From: Mauremys mutica
Taxonomy: Eukaryota > Chordata > Testudines > Geoemydidae
Direction of reading: 5' to 3'
DNA length: 64,000 nucleotides
NCBI RefSeq assembly: GCF_020497125.1
Contig: NC_059081.1
Location: 17,455,105 to 17,519,104 of the forward strand
Shown: in pieces, positions 33,600-46,345 of the stretch
Layout: each line of letters opens with the position of its first letter
How positions within the stretch are numbered: position 1 is the first letter of the stretch
Notes under the pieces: model-generated
The model's input: the letters and a program-made list of their open reading frames with translations, nothing else
The model's database searches: none
Told to the model about the DNA's origin: nothing
Position numbers and translations under genes: made by a program

Positions 33600-34960
33600 A
33601 ACTGGTCCACAGAGACAAGATTTTCCCTCATTATAGATTGCACCAGAGGAGTGGAGTTATCAACCACTGTCTTCATCCCAGAGCTTTAGATGGATGGACT
33701 TTTAGATATGCTGGGCCCAGGCTATGGATTGCCGTGAAGATAAGGACTGAGATCTTGAATGTGATTTGAAATTCTCTGGGAAATCAGTGTTGAGAACAGT
33801 GGACAGGTCTGATGCGTTGCTGAGTAGATGTTCTACAGCAATTTATACTAGTTGGCATTTCTTAAGCAATGAAGGCTTCATGCCCAGGTGTATTACATTT
33901 GTGCAGTCCAACTGAGAGGTGATTGACATAAATAACTGAGGCCAGGTCATCATCTGTCAGGATGGAATTGAGACTTTTAGCTAATCAGAGATGATAGAAA
34001 GCATTCCTGCTATGTGAGAGTTTATCAGTGAGATATCCAAGAGGACTCCTAAAGTAAAAACTGAATTGACCAGTTGCAGACTAAAGGAGACTTGAACTTG
34101 TCTGCAATTCTTCAAAATGCTTTCCTCTGTCAACTAGTATCACTTCTGCTAAGGTTCAGCTTCAGCCAACTTCTCTTAATCTCTGAGCCAAACTTGGTGA
34201 TAGTGCTGTGGTCGTGTGTGGTGAAGAATAGGTAGGGCTGTGTGTCATCTTCATGTTGCTGGTACTTGAGTCAGTGTTGTCTGACCAGTTCACCTAGTGG
34301 TTGTATGTGGTTGAAAAGGGCCAGAGAGGGAACTCATCCTTGTGGGATGACATGCAGTTTTCCATTCCTATTTGTTGGGTGGATCCCTCCAGGAAGGACT
34401 CGGACCATATCAGTGTATTGCCCTGGATTCCTGCCATCTCTCACAGACAAGACAACAGTATTTCATAATCAACTGTGTCAAATGTTGTGGAGATGACCCG
34501 GAAGATTAGAATGGATGTTGCCCTCAATCAACTAACAGGAGACCATTCATGAGTGCCACTGAAATGATTTTAATTCCATGTCCTGGCCTGAAGCCAGGTT
34601 GTTCCAGGTCCAGAATATTAGTTTCAATTAGTTGATCTTGTAGTTGGCCTTTAGCTAACTTCTCTATGAAGATAAATGGGAAGTTTGACATAGGGTGATA
34701 GTTGGCTATGTCTCCTGAGTTTGCTCAGTTTTGGTCTGACTATTTTGTGTTTGAAGGAAGAAGGGAAGATTCCTTCTCTGAGATGTTGACTATTTTGGTC
34801 AGGAATGGTACCAGTTGTTCATAACTATCTTGGGTCGAGATTCTTAGGGTATCCAGAACTTCTTGAGTGAACTGTTTAAACTGTGGGAATGCAGCTGGGC
34901 TATTGGTTGGTAGGGATAGGTGGTGCAGATCCATGCTATTAGAGAATGTGCCAAGATGAT
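33600..34960 (-). mobile_element. Antisense L2-like LINE reverse transcriptase fossil
   Basis: The minus strand reads TFDTVDYEILL at 34453-34485, a reverse-transcriptase palm motif (D...FDTVDH). Further along it reads HEDDTQPY at about 34232-34255, the decayed active site (YADDTQLY type). Between them ESFLEGSTQQ matches the F..FL.GR.Q spacer. Flanking tracts such as tgggcccaggctatggattg extend the element. Stops and frameshifts are frequent, so this is an ancient copy. Confidence 0.72.
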
Positions 34961-35816
34961 CTTCTCATCAAAGTAGGATGATAGTTCTTCACAGCGCTTG
35001 GTGCTCAGTTATGATACAGGTTGTAGTGCTTATTTACAAAGGTCATAAAGGATCTGGAGAGTTGCAGAGAAAAATTCCCTCCATTGGGGTGGGGGAGCAC
35101 CCTTGTCACTCTTGTGCAGTCCAGAGTGGTTTGTGTGTACAGTCCTGTGAAGTAGCCTCAGAGAGAAACATGTTGTTTCCTTCTCAGCTGGAGTGTCGAG
35201 CTAGTGCAGGCACCTAATGAGAAAATATGATCCTCCAAGAGCAGAAGAAATACTGTCATGTCCTGCAATTAATCTTGTCTTATTAGTCTTCAGATTCCTT
35301 TAATTTTTAATGGAAATTACTTAACATTCCAGTGTTTGAATGATGAAACTGCTATCTTCACATATTGTATAAAATGTGAGTTAATTGTAATATTTTATTT
35401 TCTGTTTTCCTTGTTATAATCTTTTTTATCTCAAACTTTATTGGGACAAAAAGGCAAACGCCTTTTTATATATAGAATCATATTTTTTCTCCATCTCAGT
35501 TTTCTTCCCCTCATTTTTAATGCATTTTCTTGTTGTGTAATCATATTGTTTAGATCATACCTGAGGATGTAAAAGATTAAAAAAGGCACTCCAGTGGTTT
35601 GTAAAAATGGTCTAAAGCAATGAAGTAGTACTATTGCAATTAGTAGAGTGGCGGGGCTATTGAGAAATGTAATAGTTCTTTGATTAAATTGGCTAAAAAA
35701 ACAAATGTGTTTGAGTTGGAATGTGGAGAGAGCAAGAAGGAACCAACATAAAGTACATGGGTTAATTAGTAGCAGAATTAATGTTGTTACTGCTTACATG
35801 TGGCTTTCTTTTTCAG
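34961..35816. other. Intron D-E, end part
   Basis: AT-rich, with no coding signature, leading to the exon E acceptor tctttttcag. Confidence 0.5.
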
Positions 35817-35986
35817 ATCCTTGTTCATTTGGGACTTTTAACAAAGGAATCTGGATTCAAGATCGCAGAGAATGCATTTAGTGGTGGCCCACTTGGTGAA
35901 TTAGTCCAATGGAGTGATTTAATTACATCTCTCTACTTACTGGGCCATGACATTAGGATTTCATCTTCACTGGCAGAGCTCAAGGA
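35817..35986 (+). CDS. MGAT5: MGAT5 exon E with catalytic glutamate (~residues 270-326)
   Basis: A 170-bp exon of 56 codons plus 2 bases, starting ILVHLGLLTKESGFKIAEN and ending LAELKE with the last codon split. The acceptor is tctttttcag and the donor is gga|gtaaga. The motif FSGGPLGELVQW is intact. Its glutamate, codon GAA at 35898-35900, aligns with Glu297, reported as the catalytic base of human GnT-V, so this exon carries the inverting-transfer residue. It opens the GT-B-like catalytic region. Confidence 0.96.
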
Positions 35987-36964
35987 GTAAGAAGATTATT
36001 TTCAATTTTGAAACTAGAATATAAAAAAGAAATTGTAAACTCCTGAAGCCTCTATTAGTACTGTCTATAATTTCTTGAAGAGGAAAATGAAAGTGATAAT
36101 TCACTAAACAGGAGATAAGAAGATTATTTTCATGAGCTAAATATATGCGCTGTGAAAAGGATAATATGTTTTCATTGTAGCTGCAGCCTCCTGAGATTTC
36201 ATAAATTAATGCTGGAAAATTCAAACTAAGCAGCTTAATTTTTTACCATTACAGGTGATTTAAACATCTGCAGCAAGATACATTACTGACTATTCTAATT
36301 CCATGTCCTTTAGCTTAAATCCCCACTCCGCATCCAGCTATTTAGTCTTAAATAAATTAATTTTGATGCAGTTAAGTGCTCTGAAAATGCTCATGTTTCA
36401 GTTAAATTTACATTAGTCTCTTGTAGAATAAAGTAATTTTCATTTTTTGTCTCAGTGACACTTCGTCCTGCTTTAATGCTTTTTATAATGCACCGGTTTA
36501 AGACTGGGCATTTGTCCTTTTTTCTGTAGCTTTCATTTTTACAATATATACAATGAAACCATATTATAGTGAATTCTGATATAATAAAACAGTTAATAAA
36601 ATACTAGAAGTGATATCCAAATTGCTTCAGTATATCACATTTGCTTTATGAAAATTGCTGCTCAGGTTATATTTGTACCTCTGTTTAGACTAGAGAAAAT
36701 GCTCAGTGACAAGAGTCTACTGTAAGAAGTATCTATTTTACTGTACTTAATCCATTTTGCAGTAAACTTTTTAGAATGTTTTACTGGCTTTCAGCAGTAA
36801 GAGATTAAAATTGCACATATGCAGTTAATGTCTTTGCAAAATTAGAATAATTGATCAATGTGATTTTTTTTAATGTAATTGGATTATCAATACAAATTGC
36901 ATATCGCATGAATGCAGAAAGGTGCTGAAATATTTCTCCCTCCCTCCCCCTTTTTTTTTGATAG
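35987..36964. other. Intron E-F (978 bp), nothing recognised
   Basis: The shortest intron in the window. AT-rich, no recognised transposon, ending in a long pyrimidine tract and gatag. Confidence 0.6.
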
Positions 36965-37099
36965 GATTATGAAGAAGGTTGTAGGTAACAGATCTGGCTG
37001 CCCCACCCAGGGAGATAAAGTGGTAGAACTCATTTACATTGATATTGTGGGACTTACTCAGTTTAAGAAAACGCTTGGTCCATCATGGGTTCATTACCA
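36965..37099 (+). CDS. MGAT5: MGAT5 exon F (~residues 326-371)
   Basis: A 135-bp exon. It starts with the last base of a Glu codon, then reads IMKKVVGNRSGCPTQGDK, VVELIYIDIVGLTQFKKT and LGPSWVHY, and ends with two bases of Gln. The acceptor is ttttgatag and the donor is ca|gtaagt. NRS is an N-glycosylation sequon also present in the human protein as I remember it. The preceding intron is the shortest here, at 978 bp. Confidence 0.96.
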
Positions 37100-37616
37100 G
37101 TAAGTATTACTCTTATCTGACCATTTGCAGAAGCTCTTTAACAAAAGCATCTGAGTAGCACATGTGCAGTAAATATATAAAATACTGACTTAAGTACTAT
37201 CCAGTCTGAACTGAATTTATTTGAAAATTAAACTGTTCAAAATTACTTTACTTCCTCAGGGGCTTTCATTGTTGTTAGGAGAATAATGAATAAAGAGTAT
37301 ATTGCCTCTTTCTTTTCTAAACCATCTTTCTCCTCCCCTTTGAAAGTCTGCAAGACACAGAATATCAGAGATGCATTGTAGCATTTCAGAATATTGTTAT
37401 ATTGTTGAAATTGTGTATTCCACCTAAGCTACTTTCGCAATCTCCTCATTTGCTCCTTATGAGTGCTTTGTTCTTTTTACCTCCTTAAATCAAATGATAA
37501 ATGTAGGAGCAAGCAAATTGAGTTCACTTTTTCAATTGAAGTAGTGTGTGTCATCTTCTATAATATGAAACAAAATCACTAACTTAGTCCTCATGAAAGG
37601 TGTTGGATTGACAGTC
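37100..37616. other. Intron F-G, first part
   Basis: Begins with the gtaagt donor of exon F; nothing recognised up to the putative LTR. Confidence 0.5.
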
Positions 37617-37620
37617 CTGG

Positions 37621-39174
37621 TGTTACCAGCTTTGCCTGTTACTTTGGGGTATGCTCATTTATTAGAGTTACTCTTCTGGGGAGGGCGGTTTCTGTACTTC
37701 TATCAATGTACTGCATGTGTCACTTTTGTTCTCATATGGAGCTCTACTTATCCCTGCTGCAAGTTCCCTCCCAACGGCGCTATCCTGCAGGACCTGTGTT
37801 CCCTGGGCTGGGTTCTTCCAGCCCCAGAATCAGACAAACACACACATTAACAGAGTGCCTCTGAGAGGATCAGGTTACTCAGCACTCCCAAGCTGATGCC
37901 TTTTATGTCCCTGGACTCAGTAGGCTGGGTCGAGCAGCACTTTCAATCTGCCACCCCCATAGGCCCTTGGATTCAGCAGGCTGGATCGAACAGCACCTCC
38001 AAGCTGCCACCCTCCATATGTCCCAGGTTCAGCACGTCTCTATCCCCACTTTCACATTACAATTATTCTGGTAGTAACCCACTTGATGAGCAAACCCCAC
38101 AGAATTTTTGGGAGCTGCCGGGATCTTTTAGCTTAGACAAGAAGAGTGTTGCTGCAAAGCAAACGAGGAAACAAAATAAACACCCACGGGGGGAGAGGGG
38201 GAGAGAAGCAACCAGCTTTATCATGAAAATTATTTATTGCCAGGTAATAACCATACGGGAGCCAAACAAACAGAACAGTTATAATATTAAATCTAACTTA
38301 AATTTGATTATAAAAGTCAGGTTTAGAAAACTATAATTGATCGCACAAGTAGGGTCAGAAGGCTATAACTAGGGAGAGAGAGAGAACTGGATTCTCACCA
38401 CTCCATGAAGCTTGAATCAATCAGGGGTTTCAGGTGGTGGTGGTAACTGAGGGTCTGGAGTGCTAGAGACAGGCAGAGCCCCCAGCATGATCGGTCAGGA
38501 GAAGATGAAGTCTCAATGGAACTGATGCAGATTTTGGATCCAGGCATCAAAACACTTACTTGAGCATGGGTAGGGGGTTTTGTAGAGAAACAGTGGTTCC
38601 AGAGAGAACACTAGATTTGTTTGTGTGTGAACTGATGGCTCAAGGGAGTATACCAAAGTTGTTTTGTTCAGGCTAGCCAATGGGAGCTGATCATTTCTGG
38701 CTATGGGCTGTGTTCCTTGGAGGGAGCTCACAATACAATTAGGGAGCTTCACTGTCTTGGATACCAATAAAGGATTTATCACTAGAATTAGTTTGATAAC
38801 TACTGAGCTGGGTCTGTGCAGGTGTGGATTCATTAACATCTGGAGCAGAGATTCCTCCATCATGTAGTGTTTCCCTGCTTTTCTGGTCCCAGAGTTCAGT
38901 GCAGTTCTTGCCTTGGAATCTCTGTTCTCCATTCTGTATGCTAATGGAGATGTCTCCTTGTCCCATCTTCCATGCAAATGAGGCTAGGGGAGTTTCCTTA
39001 ATCCTGTCATCCTTATCCCAGGGGTTTAGGTGTGTCTCCTACTGCCTTTTCATTGCTTTTTGTAAGTCTGTTTTCTGAGCAGTTCTGGTTCAAGCAGAGG
39101 CCTTGGGGGGGAGGGGAGTCAGACAGGCTGGGTACTGTGCCCTGGTTCCCCAAGAACACAGCTGCTAGGTGACA
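37621..39174 (-). mobile_element. Probable solo LTR of an endogenous retrovirus (antisense)
   Basis: It opens TGTTACC and closes GGTGACA, a 7-bp imperfect inverted terminus with the TG...CA ends of retroviral LTRs. The same 4 bases, ctgg, flank it at 37617-37620 and 39175-39178. On the minus strand a polyadenylation signal aataaa lies at 38238-38233, about two-thirds of the way through. No gag, pol or env coding is present. The 1.55-kb length and 4-bp duplication fit a gammaretrovirus-like solo LTR, but a 4-bp match alone could be chance. Confidence 0.55.
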
Positions 39175-39439
39175 CTGGAGACTGAGGACCTCTGTTTAAC
39201 CACTTGCACAGTCAGTGGCAATACTTTTCACACACTGTCCCAGCCTTGAGCTGGAGAGACCTATCTTTAAGGATGAATGGGTAGTTCAATCTCTCTGGCC
39301 TATTGAGTTTACTGGGGCTACAAGTTGTGGTGGCCTTCGTGATGTATAAATATATGTCCACTGGGAACTGAACTGAGGCCACTAACTGCTATTATTATTA
39401 AGGGCATGAGAGTAAACTGTCCCACTGCATAGGAAAGAT

Positions 39440-40701
39440 AAGAAGTATGGCAAGAGACCACCCTGGCTTAACCCAAAGACCTTCAATGATCTGAAACGCC
39501 AAAAAGAGTCCTACAAAAAAGTGGAAACTAGGTCAAATTACAAAGGATGATATCAACAAATAACACAAATATGTAGGGGCAAAATTAGAAAGGCCAAGGC
39601 ACAAAATGAGATTAAACTAGCTCTAGAAACAAAGGGTAACAAGAAAACATTCTACAAATACATTAGAAAGCAAGAGGAAGACCAAGGACAGGGGTAGGCC
39701 CATTACTCGATGGGGGGGAGGGGAGGAGGCAGAAGTGATACATGACTTTTCTTTCAGTTTTCACCAAAAAGATTTAGTAGCAGTTGGACATCTGACATAG
39801 TAAATGATAGTGAAAATGAGGTATGATATGAGTCTAAAATAGGGAAAGAACAAGTTAAAAATTATTTAGACAAGTTAGGTATCTTCAAATCACCAGGGCC
39901 TGGTGAAATATATCCTAGAATACTCCAGGAGCTGACTGAGGAGATATCTGAGCCATTAGCGATTGACTTTGAAAAGTCATGGAAGATGGGAAAGATTCCA
40001 GAGGACTGAAAAAGGACAAGTATAATGCCAATCTATAAAAAGGGAAATAAGGACAACCTGGGGAATGACACACTAGTCAGCTTAACTTTAGTACCAGGAA
40101 AGATAATGGAGCAAATAATAAGCAATCAGTTTGCAAACACCTATAAGATATTAAGGTGATAAGTAACATTTTTCAAGAACAAATCATGCCAAACCAAACT
40201 AATAGCTTTCTTTGACAAGGTAACAAGCCTTGTGGATAGGGGAAAAGTGGTAGATGTGGTATATATTGACTTTAGTAAGGCTTTTGATACTGTTCCACAT
40301 GACCTTCTAAACAAGCTAGGGATATACAGCTTATATGGAGCTACTATAAGGTGCGTGCATAACTGGTAGGAAAACATGTTCCTAGATAGTAATAATCAGT
40401 GGGTCGCTGTCAAGCTGGAAAGGCATATCAAGTGAGGTCCCATAGAGATCAGTTCTAGGTCCAGAGCTGTTCAATATCTTCATCAATGATTTAGATAATG
40501 GCATAGAAAGTACACTTATAAAGCTTGCGGATGATACCAAGCTGGGAGGGGTTGCAAGTGCTTTGGAGGATAGGATTAAAATTCAAAATGATCTGGGCAA
40601 ACTGGAGAAATGGTCTGAAATAAATAGGATGAAATTCAATAAGGACAAATGCAAAGTACTCCACTTAGGAAGGAACAATCGGTTGCACACATACAAAATG
40701 G
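39440..40701 (+). mobile_element. Older CR1 LINE, reverse transcriptase part (sense)
   Basis: The plus strand carries decayed CR1 ORF2: the tract at 40261-40300 encodes [13 protein letters not shown], then 40471-40500 encodes NIFINDLDN, and cttgcggatgataccaagct encodes the LADDTKLG active site. Frames are broken by many stops and indels. It stops abruptly at about 40701 where another repeat is inserted, and resumes at 41668. Confidence 0.85.
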
Positions 40702-41667
40702 AACTCCTGGGGAAAATCTGAGCCACTGCAGGGCAGCAGAAAAATGCCCCTCCCCCTGCAGATTCCCTTTGCTTCCTTGCAGAAAATGGTTTCTGTGGGG
40801 AAGCAAAGAGAAGCTGCACCAGTGCTCATTTCCCCCATCCTGGCAGCTCAGGCACTCTGTTTGGGCTGTTGGGAGAGAAGTAAATCGGGGGATGGGGATG
40901 CCCTGGGGTGCAGCTGGGGCTGGGCGGTGTGGGGAGGGAGATAGAGGAGAATAGAAATGGAGTTCCTCCTCCCCCTTCACTGCACAGAGTAGTCGGGGCT
41001 GGGTCAAATCAACCCCCTGAAACTTTCCCTGGCTGCAGAAAGCTCTGCACAGGGGGTATTGAGGGGGCTGGGCAGATGGGAAGCAGCTCCCCGTACAGTG
41101 GCCCCTCCCCCTACCCATGCACCCAGATCCCCAACCAAGCCTCCCAAACACCCCCGCTAATCCTCACCCCTTACATCAGAAACCCCGGACTCCCACCACC
41201 ACTGAGCCCCAACTGTCTGCATCCACCCCACCCAGTCCCCCACCACCACTGAGCCTTAACCACTTTCACTTAGACTCCCCTGCAGAGTCTCATTCCCCCT
41301 GCACACAGAACCCTGCACCGAGCCCCAGTGCATCCAGATTCTCCCCCACACCCCCGAGCCTCCCACCGAGCTGCCTGCACCTAAATTGCACCACACAGAG
41401 CCCTGGTAATCTTGAGGGAATTCTTTGCCAAAAAATTAAAATTCTGCAAAGTTCTGCATATTTTATTTGTTAAACTAACACACAAACACAAAATATATAA
41501 TCACACCATTTTCAGTTATTTTTGTAATTTGCAAATAATTGAAAATTGTGTGATTATATTGTGTTATTTTGACAAATAAAATATGCAGAGTTTTGCAAAA
41601 TTTTTGGTGCAGATTTCCCTCAGCAGTAAAAAAAAAAAAAAAAAAAAAAAAAAGGTGGGGGGGGGAA
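40702..41667. mobile_element. Unclassified repeat inserted in the CR1, with poly(A)
   Basis: The left half is GC-rich (tgcccctccccctgcag, then C-rich tracts). The right half is AT-rich and partly palindromic: aaattctgcaaagttctgc and aatatgcagagttttgc face each other around 41430-41600, and tgcatattttatttgt mirrors acaaataaaatatgca. It ends in a long A run at about 41630-41653 and a G run. CR1 sequence continues on both sides, so this is a later insertion. The family is not recognised with certainty. Confidence 0.5.
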
Positions 41668-42170
41668 GAGAATGACTGCCTAGGAAGGAGTACTGCAGAA
41701 AGGGATCTGGGGATCAGAGTGGATTGATCACAAGCTAAATACGAGTCAAAAGTGTAACACTGTTGCAAAGAAAGCAAACATCATTCTGAGATGTATTAAC
41801 AGGAGTGTTGTAAGCAAGACACAAGAAGTAATTCTGCTCTACTCTGCACTGATTAGGCCTCAACTGGAGTATTGCATTCAGTTCTGGGCGCCACATTTCA
41901 GGAAAGATGTGGACAAATTGGAGAAAGTCCAGAGAAGAGCAACAAAAATGGTTGACCTGTGAGAGAAAATTGAAAAAAATGAGTTTGTTTAGTCCGGAGA
42001 AGAGAAGACTGATAGGGGACATGATAGCAGTTTTCAAGTACATAAAAGGTTGTTACAAGAAGGGAGAAAAATTATTCTCCTTAAACTCTGAGAATAGGAC
42101 AAGAAGCCATGAGCTTAAATTGCAGCAAGATATTAGAAAAAAAACTGTCAGGGTAGTTGAGCGCTGAAAT
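41668..42170 (+). mobile_element. Older CR1 LINE, C-terminal part (sense)
   Basis: It continues the CR1 from 40701: gtagaaccagg-type drift aside, 41840-41930 encodes [20 protein letters not shown] and 41910-42170 encodes [16 protein letters not shown] and RLIGDMIAVFKYIKG tracts. It ends near 42170 without the usual 3' terminus, so it is 3'-truncated or too diverged to see. Confidence 0.8.
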
Positions 42171-43395
42171 AAATTCTCTCTGTCTCTCTCCCCGCCGCAC
42201 CTGGAACCAGCAGGTCTAAAATAGCTTATTCCAAACTCCTGGATTTACTAAAATATTTTTTTTGTGTGACTTGCAATCCTGACTGTTTCTACATTGCTTC
42301 TAAATCAAGTTGATGGTGTCACTCAAAATTCCCAATAAATTCTGTTTTTTAAAAGTGAATGTACTAAAATGTATTCTCATGGAGGCAGAAAAAAGTCAGC
42401 TTAGCCTTTCTCCCAGCTTCAGTTTTTTCGAAGAAGTTCTATCTTTTCCATCATAGGCTTATTTTAAATTACGCTCATGCCCAAGCTTGCACATTACAGA
42501 ATTCTCTCATAGGGACTTTGAAGGAAATTTGAAATAAAGATAGGTTCTGCTCTGAGGAGCACACTAATCAATCTAATCTTGTTTTCCACTGAATTTCTTT
42601 GGTTGTCTGTCTGCCAGATATGATTCTATCATTAGGCCAGAATGGCAAAAAACATGTGTAAAATGAAAATGGTCCCTTCCTTTTTTTTCCCCATTTAATT
42701 TCCTATTTGCCATGTTTTATAATGAAGATATGTAAATGTAGCATGACACCAAGGTTGTTTGATTAGCTTTCCATTTTTCTTATTTCATGAATCATTACAT
42801 CTTAAAATGTCAATATATTTTCCCTATTTTTTTCTAATTTGACTTTTTTCCTGGTTCATGAGTTTTGCAATTAAATTTGGCTCTAAACAAATTTGTGTGA
42901 ACTACAATTTTTCTTAGTTTTGCTTTTTAAAATAAACTGCGTTACCAGTGCCCCTTCCCCCATACACAAACACAGAGTAACATAAGCTTCTTGGCAAATT
43001 TTGTCAGTGAAAGAATTTACTTAACATGGGTAATTCCCGTGTCAAAGCAAATGTTTACATATATTTTAGTTTATTCCAATAGAATGAACATATAATATAG
43101 AACTGCTACCTAGTCATTGCTGCTTTACTAATTAGTGTCTTCATTTATTAATATTTAATAGCTGTACAGTTCTTGTATAACTACAGTCTGAGCTGCCGCG
43201 CCCCCCCCCTTTTTTTTTCCCTATAGCAAAGCTAAGGGTGTTTCTATGCTCACATTTCTTAGTTTTATGTCAGTTAAATTCTCTCAGTAGATGTCAGTAT
43301 GCTGACCAGTTTAGTCTGCTTGTACAGAACAGGCTTGAATGTGAATTAAATTCAAACTTATTGTCGAAGAAAAACTTAGTTCTCGCTTTTTGTTT
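42171..43395. other. Intronic DNA, nothing recognised
   Basis: AT-rich with a C run at 43201-43209 followed by T; no coding or transposon signature. Confidence 0.5.
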
Positions 43396-43800
43396 GGGTG
43401 CAGCAAAATTAAATACTTTATTATTTCTCCAGTAATTACCATAGAGGGAGAGAGTGCCATAGGACACAGGGTCCTGGACAGGTCTCTCAACTGGTAAACA
43501 ATTACATCAAGCCTTTATACCTTCGTTACAAACAAGCTTAGACAATCATGGAGACAGTAAAAAGCAACAAATACATTTTGTTTATACATAAGCTTTTCTG
43601 CTATCTTACTAGAAAAAGCAAGACTGCACATTGCAAGGTCGTAATACTTTCACACAGTTCACTCTGTCTTACATTATCTTGCTTCTACAAATCTCACGTC
43701 ATAAGGGTCACAGTATGGCCTGACTCTTGCTAACTAACATTCATTAAGATCTCTTCAAAACCTTGTTAATTATTTACTGGCTTCCACATTGTTGTCTGTT
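43396..43800. repeat. Unclassified block, LTR-like composition
   Basis: aaatactttattatttctcc followed by tggacaggtctctcaactgg and gcctttataccttcgttac resembles an antisense retroviral LTR around its polyadenylation signal. No paired TG...CA ends or target duplication could be set, so this is only a suspicion. Confidence 0.3.
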
Positions 43801-44111
43801 CATTTCAAAATTCACTGCCATATCAGTTTTGTAAGAGAACTTTAGCGCAAAGGAAGTTATTGATAATTTCAAATTAGGTGACTAGAGTTAGATCCAAAAG
43901 CAGTGACTGCTGCTAGGAGTTCTGAAATTCTGAATGAACCAAATCCTGGTTTTGTTCATTCTCTTGCTTGTAGCACCAGTGATGACATCAGGTAACACGT
44001 GCTGTATGTCCAGTATCATTGGTGCTGCCAATATCATGAATGTACTGCAACTGATTTGGCTTTGATGTCTAACACGACTGCTATTCAAAATGAGCAACAT
44101 TCTGTGTAAAT

Positions 44112-44480
44112 AAAAACAATGAGGAGTCCTTGTGGCACCTTAGAGACTAACAAATGTATTTGGTCATAAGCTTTCGTGGGCTAGAACCCTCTTCATCAGA
44201 TGCATGAAGTGAAAAATACAGGAGCAGGTATAAATACATGAAAGAATGGGGGTTGCTTTACCAAGTGTGAGGTCAGTCTAATGAGATAAATCAATTAACA
44301 GCAGGATACCAAGGGAGTTAAAAATAACATTTGAAGTGGTAAGAGAGTGGCCCATTACAGACAGTTGACAACAAGGTGTGAGTAACAGTAGGGAGAAATT
44401 AGTAGTGGGGAAATTAAGTTTAGATTTTATAATGACCCAACTACTTCTAGTCCTTATTCAGGCCTAATCTGATGATATTC
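44112..44480 (-). mobile_element. Antisense Penelope-like element 3' part
   Basis: Reverse complement: catgcatctgatgaagaggg, tagcccacgaaagcttatg and ggtgccacaaggactcctc at the 3' end. Upstream of these are tgggccactctcttacc and caacactcacac-like tracts between the coding region and the terminus. The CTGATGA box is perfect in this copy. The left end lies beside aataaaaacaatgag; no target duplication was found. Confidence 0.75.
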
Positions 44481-46335
44481 TGTATAAAGAAACCCTGAAA
44501 AGAAGTCTGCTTAATTTTTTACATTAGACATGCAGGTCCTAACTAGCCTGAAAGATTCTGTGGCCTACACTGGAAAAGCCACCCATTGCTGACAATAGAT
44601 GTCAGGAATGATGTTACTGAAGCATTGTTGAATGATTGTAAACTATTAGTACAGGCAAGAAAAAACAACAATAAGCGTCAGCTACTGTAACTTTAACAAT
44701 GTTAAAACCCAAACTATAGGGAGATCGGGGGAGGTTGTTACTTTCTTTTTAAATCCAGTCTCCATCCTATCTCCCTTTCATAGACCTAGAGGTTTATTGC
44801 TCACTCTTAAGTTTTTATAGAAAATATACTAAATAATGTGGATATTTCAATTGTTTGATTTTATTTTTTTCCTACTTTAAATACATTAGGCAGATTTATA
44901 GTGACCTTACTGTAGGTAAGAGTCTCTTGAAAGGTGCTTCTGAAAAACTTGACATATTTAAACGATTAAGTACTAATGTAATAGTGTGGTGTCTGAGTAC
45001 AGTTTTCAGTAAGATCTTCCCTCACTCCCAAGCTATCGTAAGCATAGGACGCTTCAGACTTCGTTTAATACTTTCTGCTACAGTGTGTTCTGTGAAGATG
45101 ATTTAAAACCAACAAATATATCCAAGAATTCGTGGTACATAATTATTTTTATAACACTTAGAGTTCTGCTGTTCAACATAAATGTCTCACTTTAAATAAA
45201 ATCCATTAAGACTCAACCAAGCATGCCACTGCATACCCTTACAGCAATTCAAAGGCACTCTAACTGTCTGCATGTGTCATGACACACACCCTGCTGTGTC
45301 TTATGGTTCGGATTTGCCTTTCCAGACCCTTCTTATCTGACCTTCCCTTTCCTTATTCCCACATGCCATTATTGAATAAACACACCCTTCATTTACTTCC
45401 CTTCTTGATTAGCTTGCTTTCTGCTGCACCTTCCATCACTTCTGTATCTCTATCATCCTGCTGCTTCAGAGACCCTTTGTTTTCTCTATGTTGGATCCTT
45501 TCCAATTAAAGATCCAGCTGTTTAAATCAGCCTGTATGTGTAGCATTAAATACACCTGAAGCATTTGTGCTCCTCATGTAGATGATTCAACAGGCTCCAA
45601 TGAGGTCTCAATTCAGCTTCCTAGAAGTCTCTCAAGTCACACATCTGACCAAAGTGTGCATTTATTAGGAATGCTGGATTGAGACTACCCAAGAAACAAG
45701 AATTCTGTTCTTACTCTCTGATTTACTGCTGCAGAGTCTGTTTTTGTCCTGCTGGAGTGTTCTCTGTGATGCAGAGATAATTGCCACTGTTGTAAAACGT
45801 TCTCAATGAAAACAGTTGACATAAAACACTGAATAACTACTACAGAAACTGAACTGTCAGCTTTGTTGTTTTGTGATTCACAGTATGTTGTATTTTTCTA
45901 TTCATTTTGCTTGAAAGATCCCTATAGGGATAAAACGTGTAAATTATTCTGTCCTGTGCTCTCAAATATGAAGGTAACATTTCATATTAAAGCTACAATT
46001 TGCCATTGCTTTATGAATTTTCATTTAGACATTGGGGGCTGGAGGAGAAATTGTAAAAGGAATGTGTGAAACAAATGACTACAGATGACTGTACATGTGT
46101 ATTTTTAGGGCCAAGTTCTTTCTTCCTTTCTGAGGAAATGAGCTTATGCATAAGGTAGTGTATGGGGGCTGGGAGGGTAGATCACTTCTCAAAAGGGAGA
46201 GCACCTGCTCACCAAATCATTGGTTGCTATTGCAATCTGTTCCCCTTAATAACTCATGCAGCTGCAGAACCCTCACCAGTGGGGGATGGAAAGTGGATCC
46301 ATGTAAATGTAGATCAATTGGCCATGCCTTCACCC
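44481..46335. other. Intronic DNA, nothing recognised
   Basis: AT-rich to mixed; several short open frames show no family signature. A pyrimidine-rich stretch lies at 45290-45500. Confidence 0.5.
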
Positions 46336-46345
46336 TCATTGTGCA

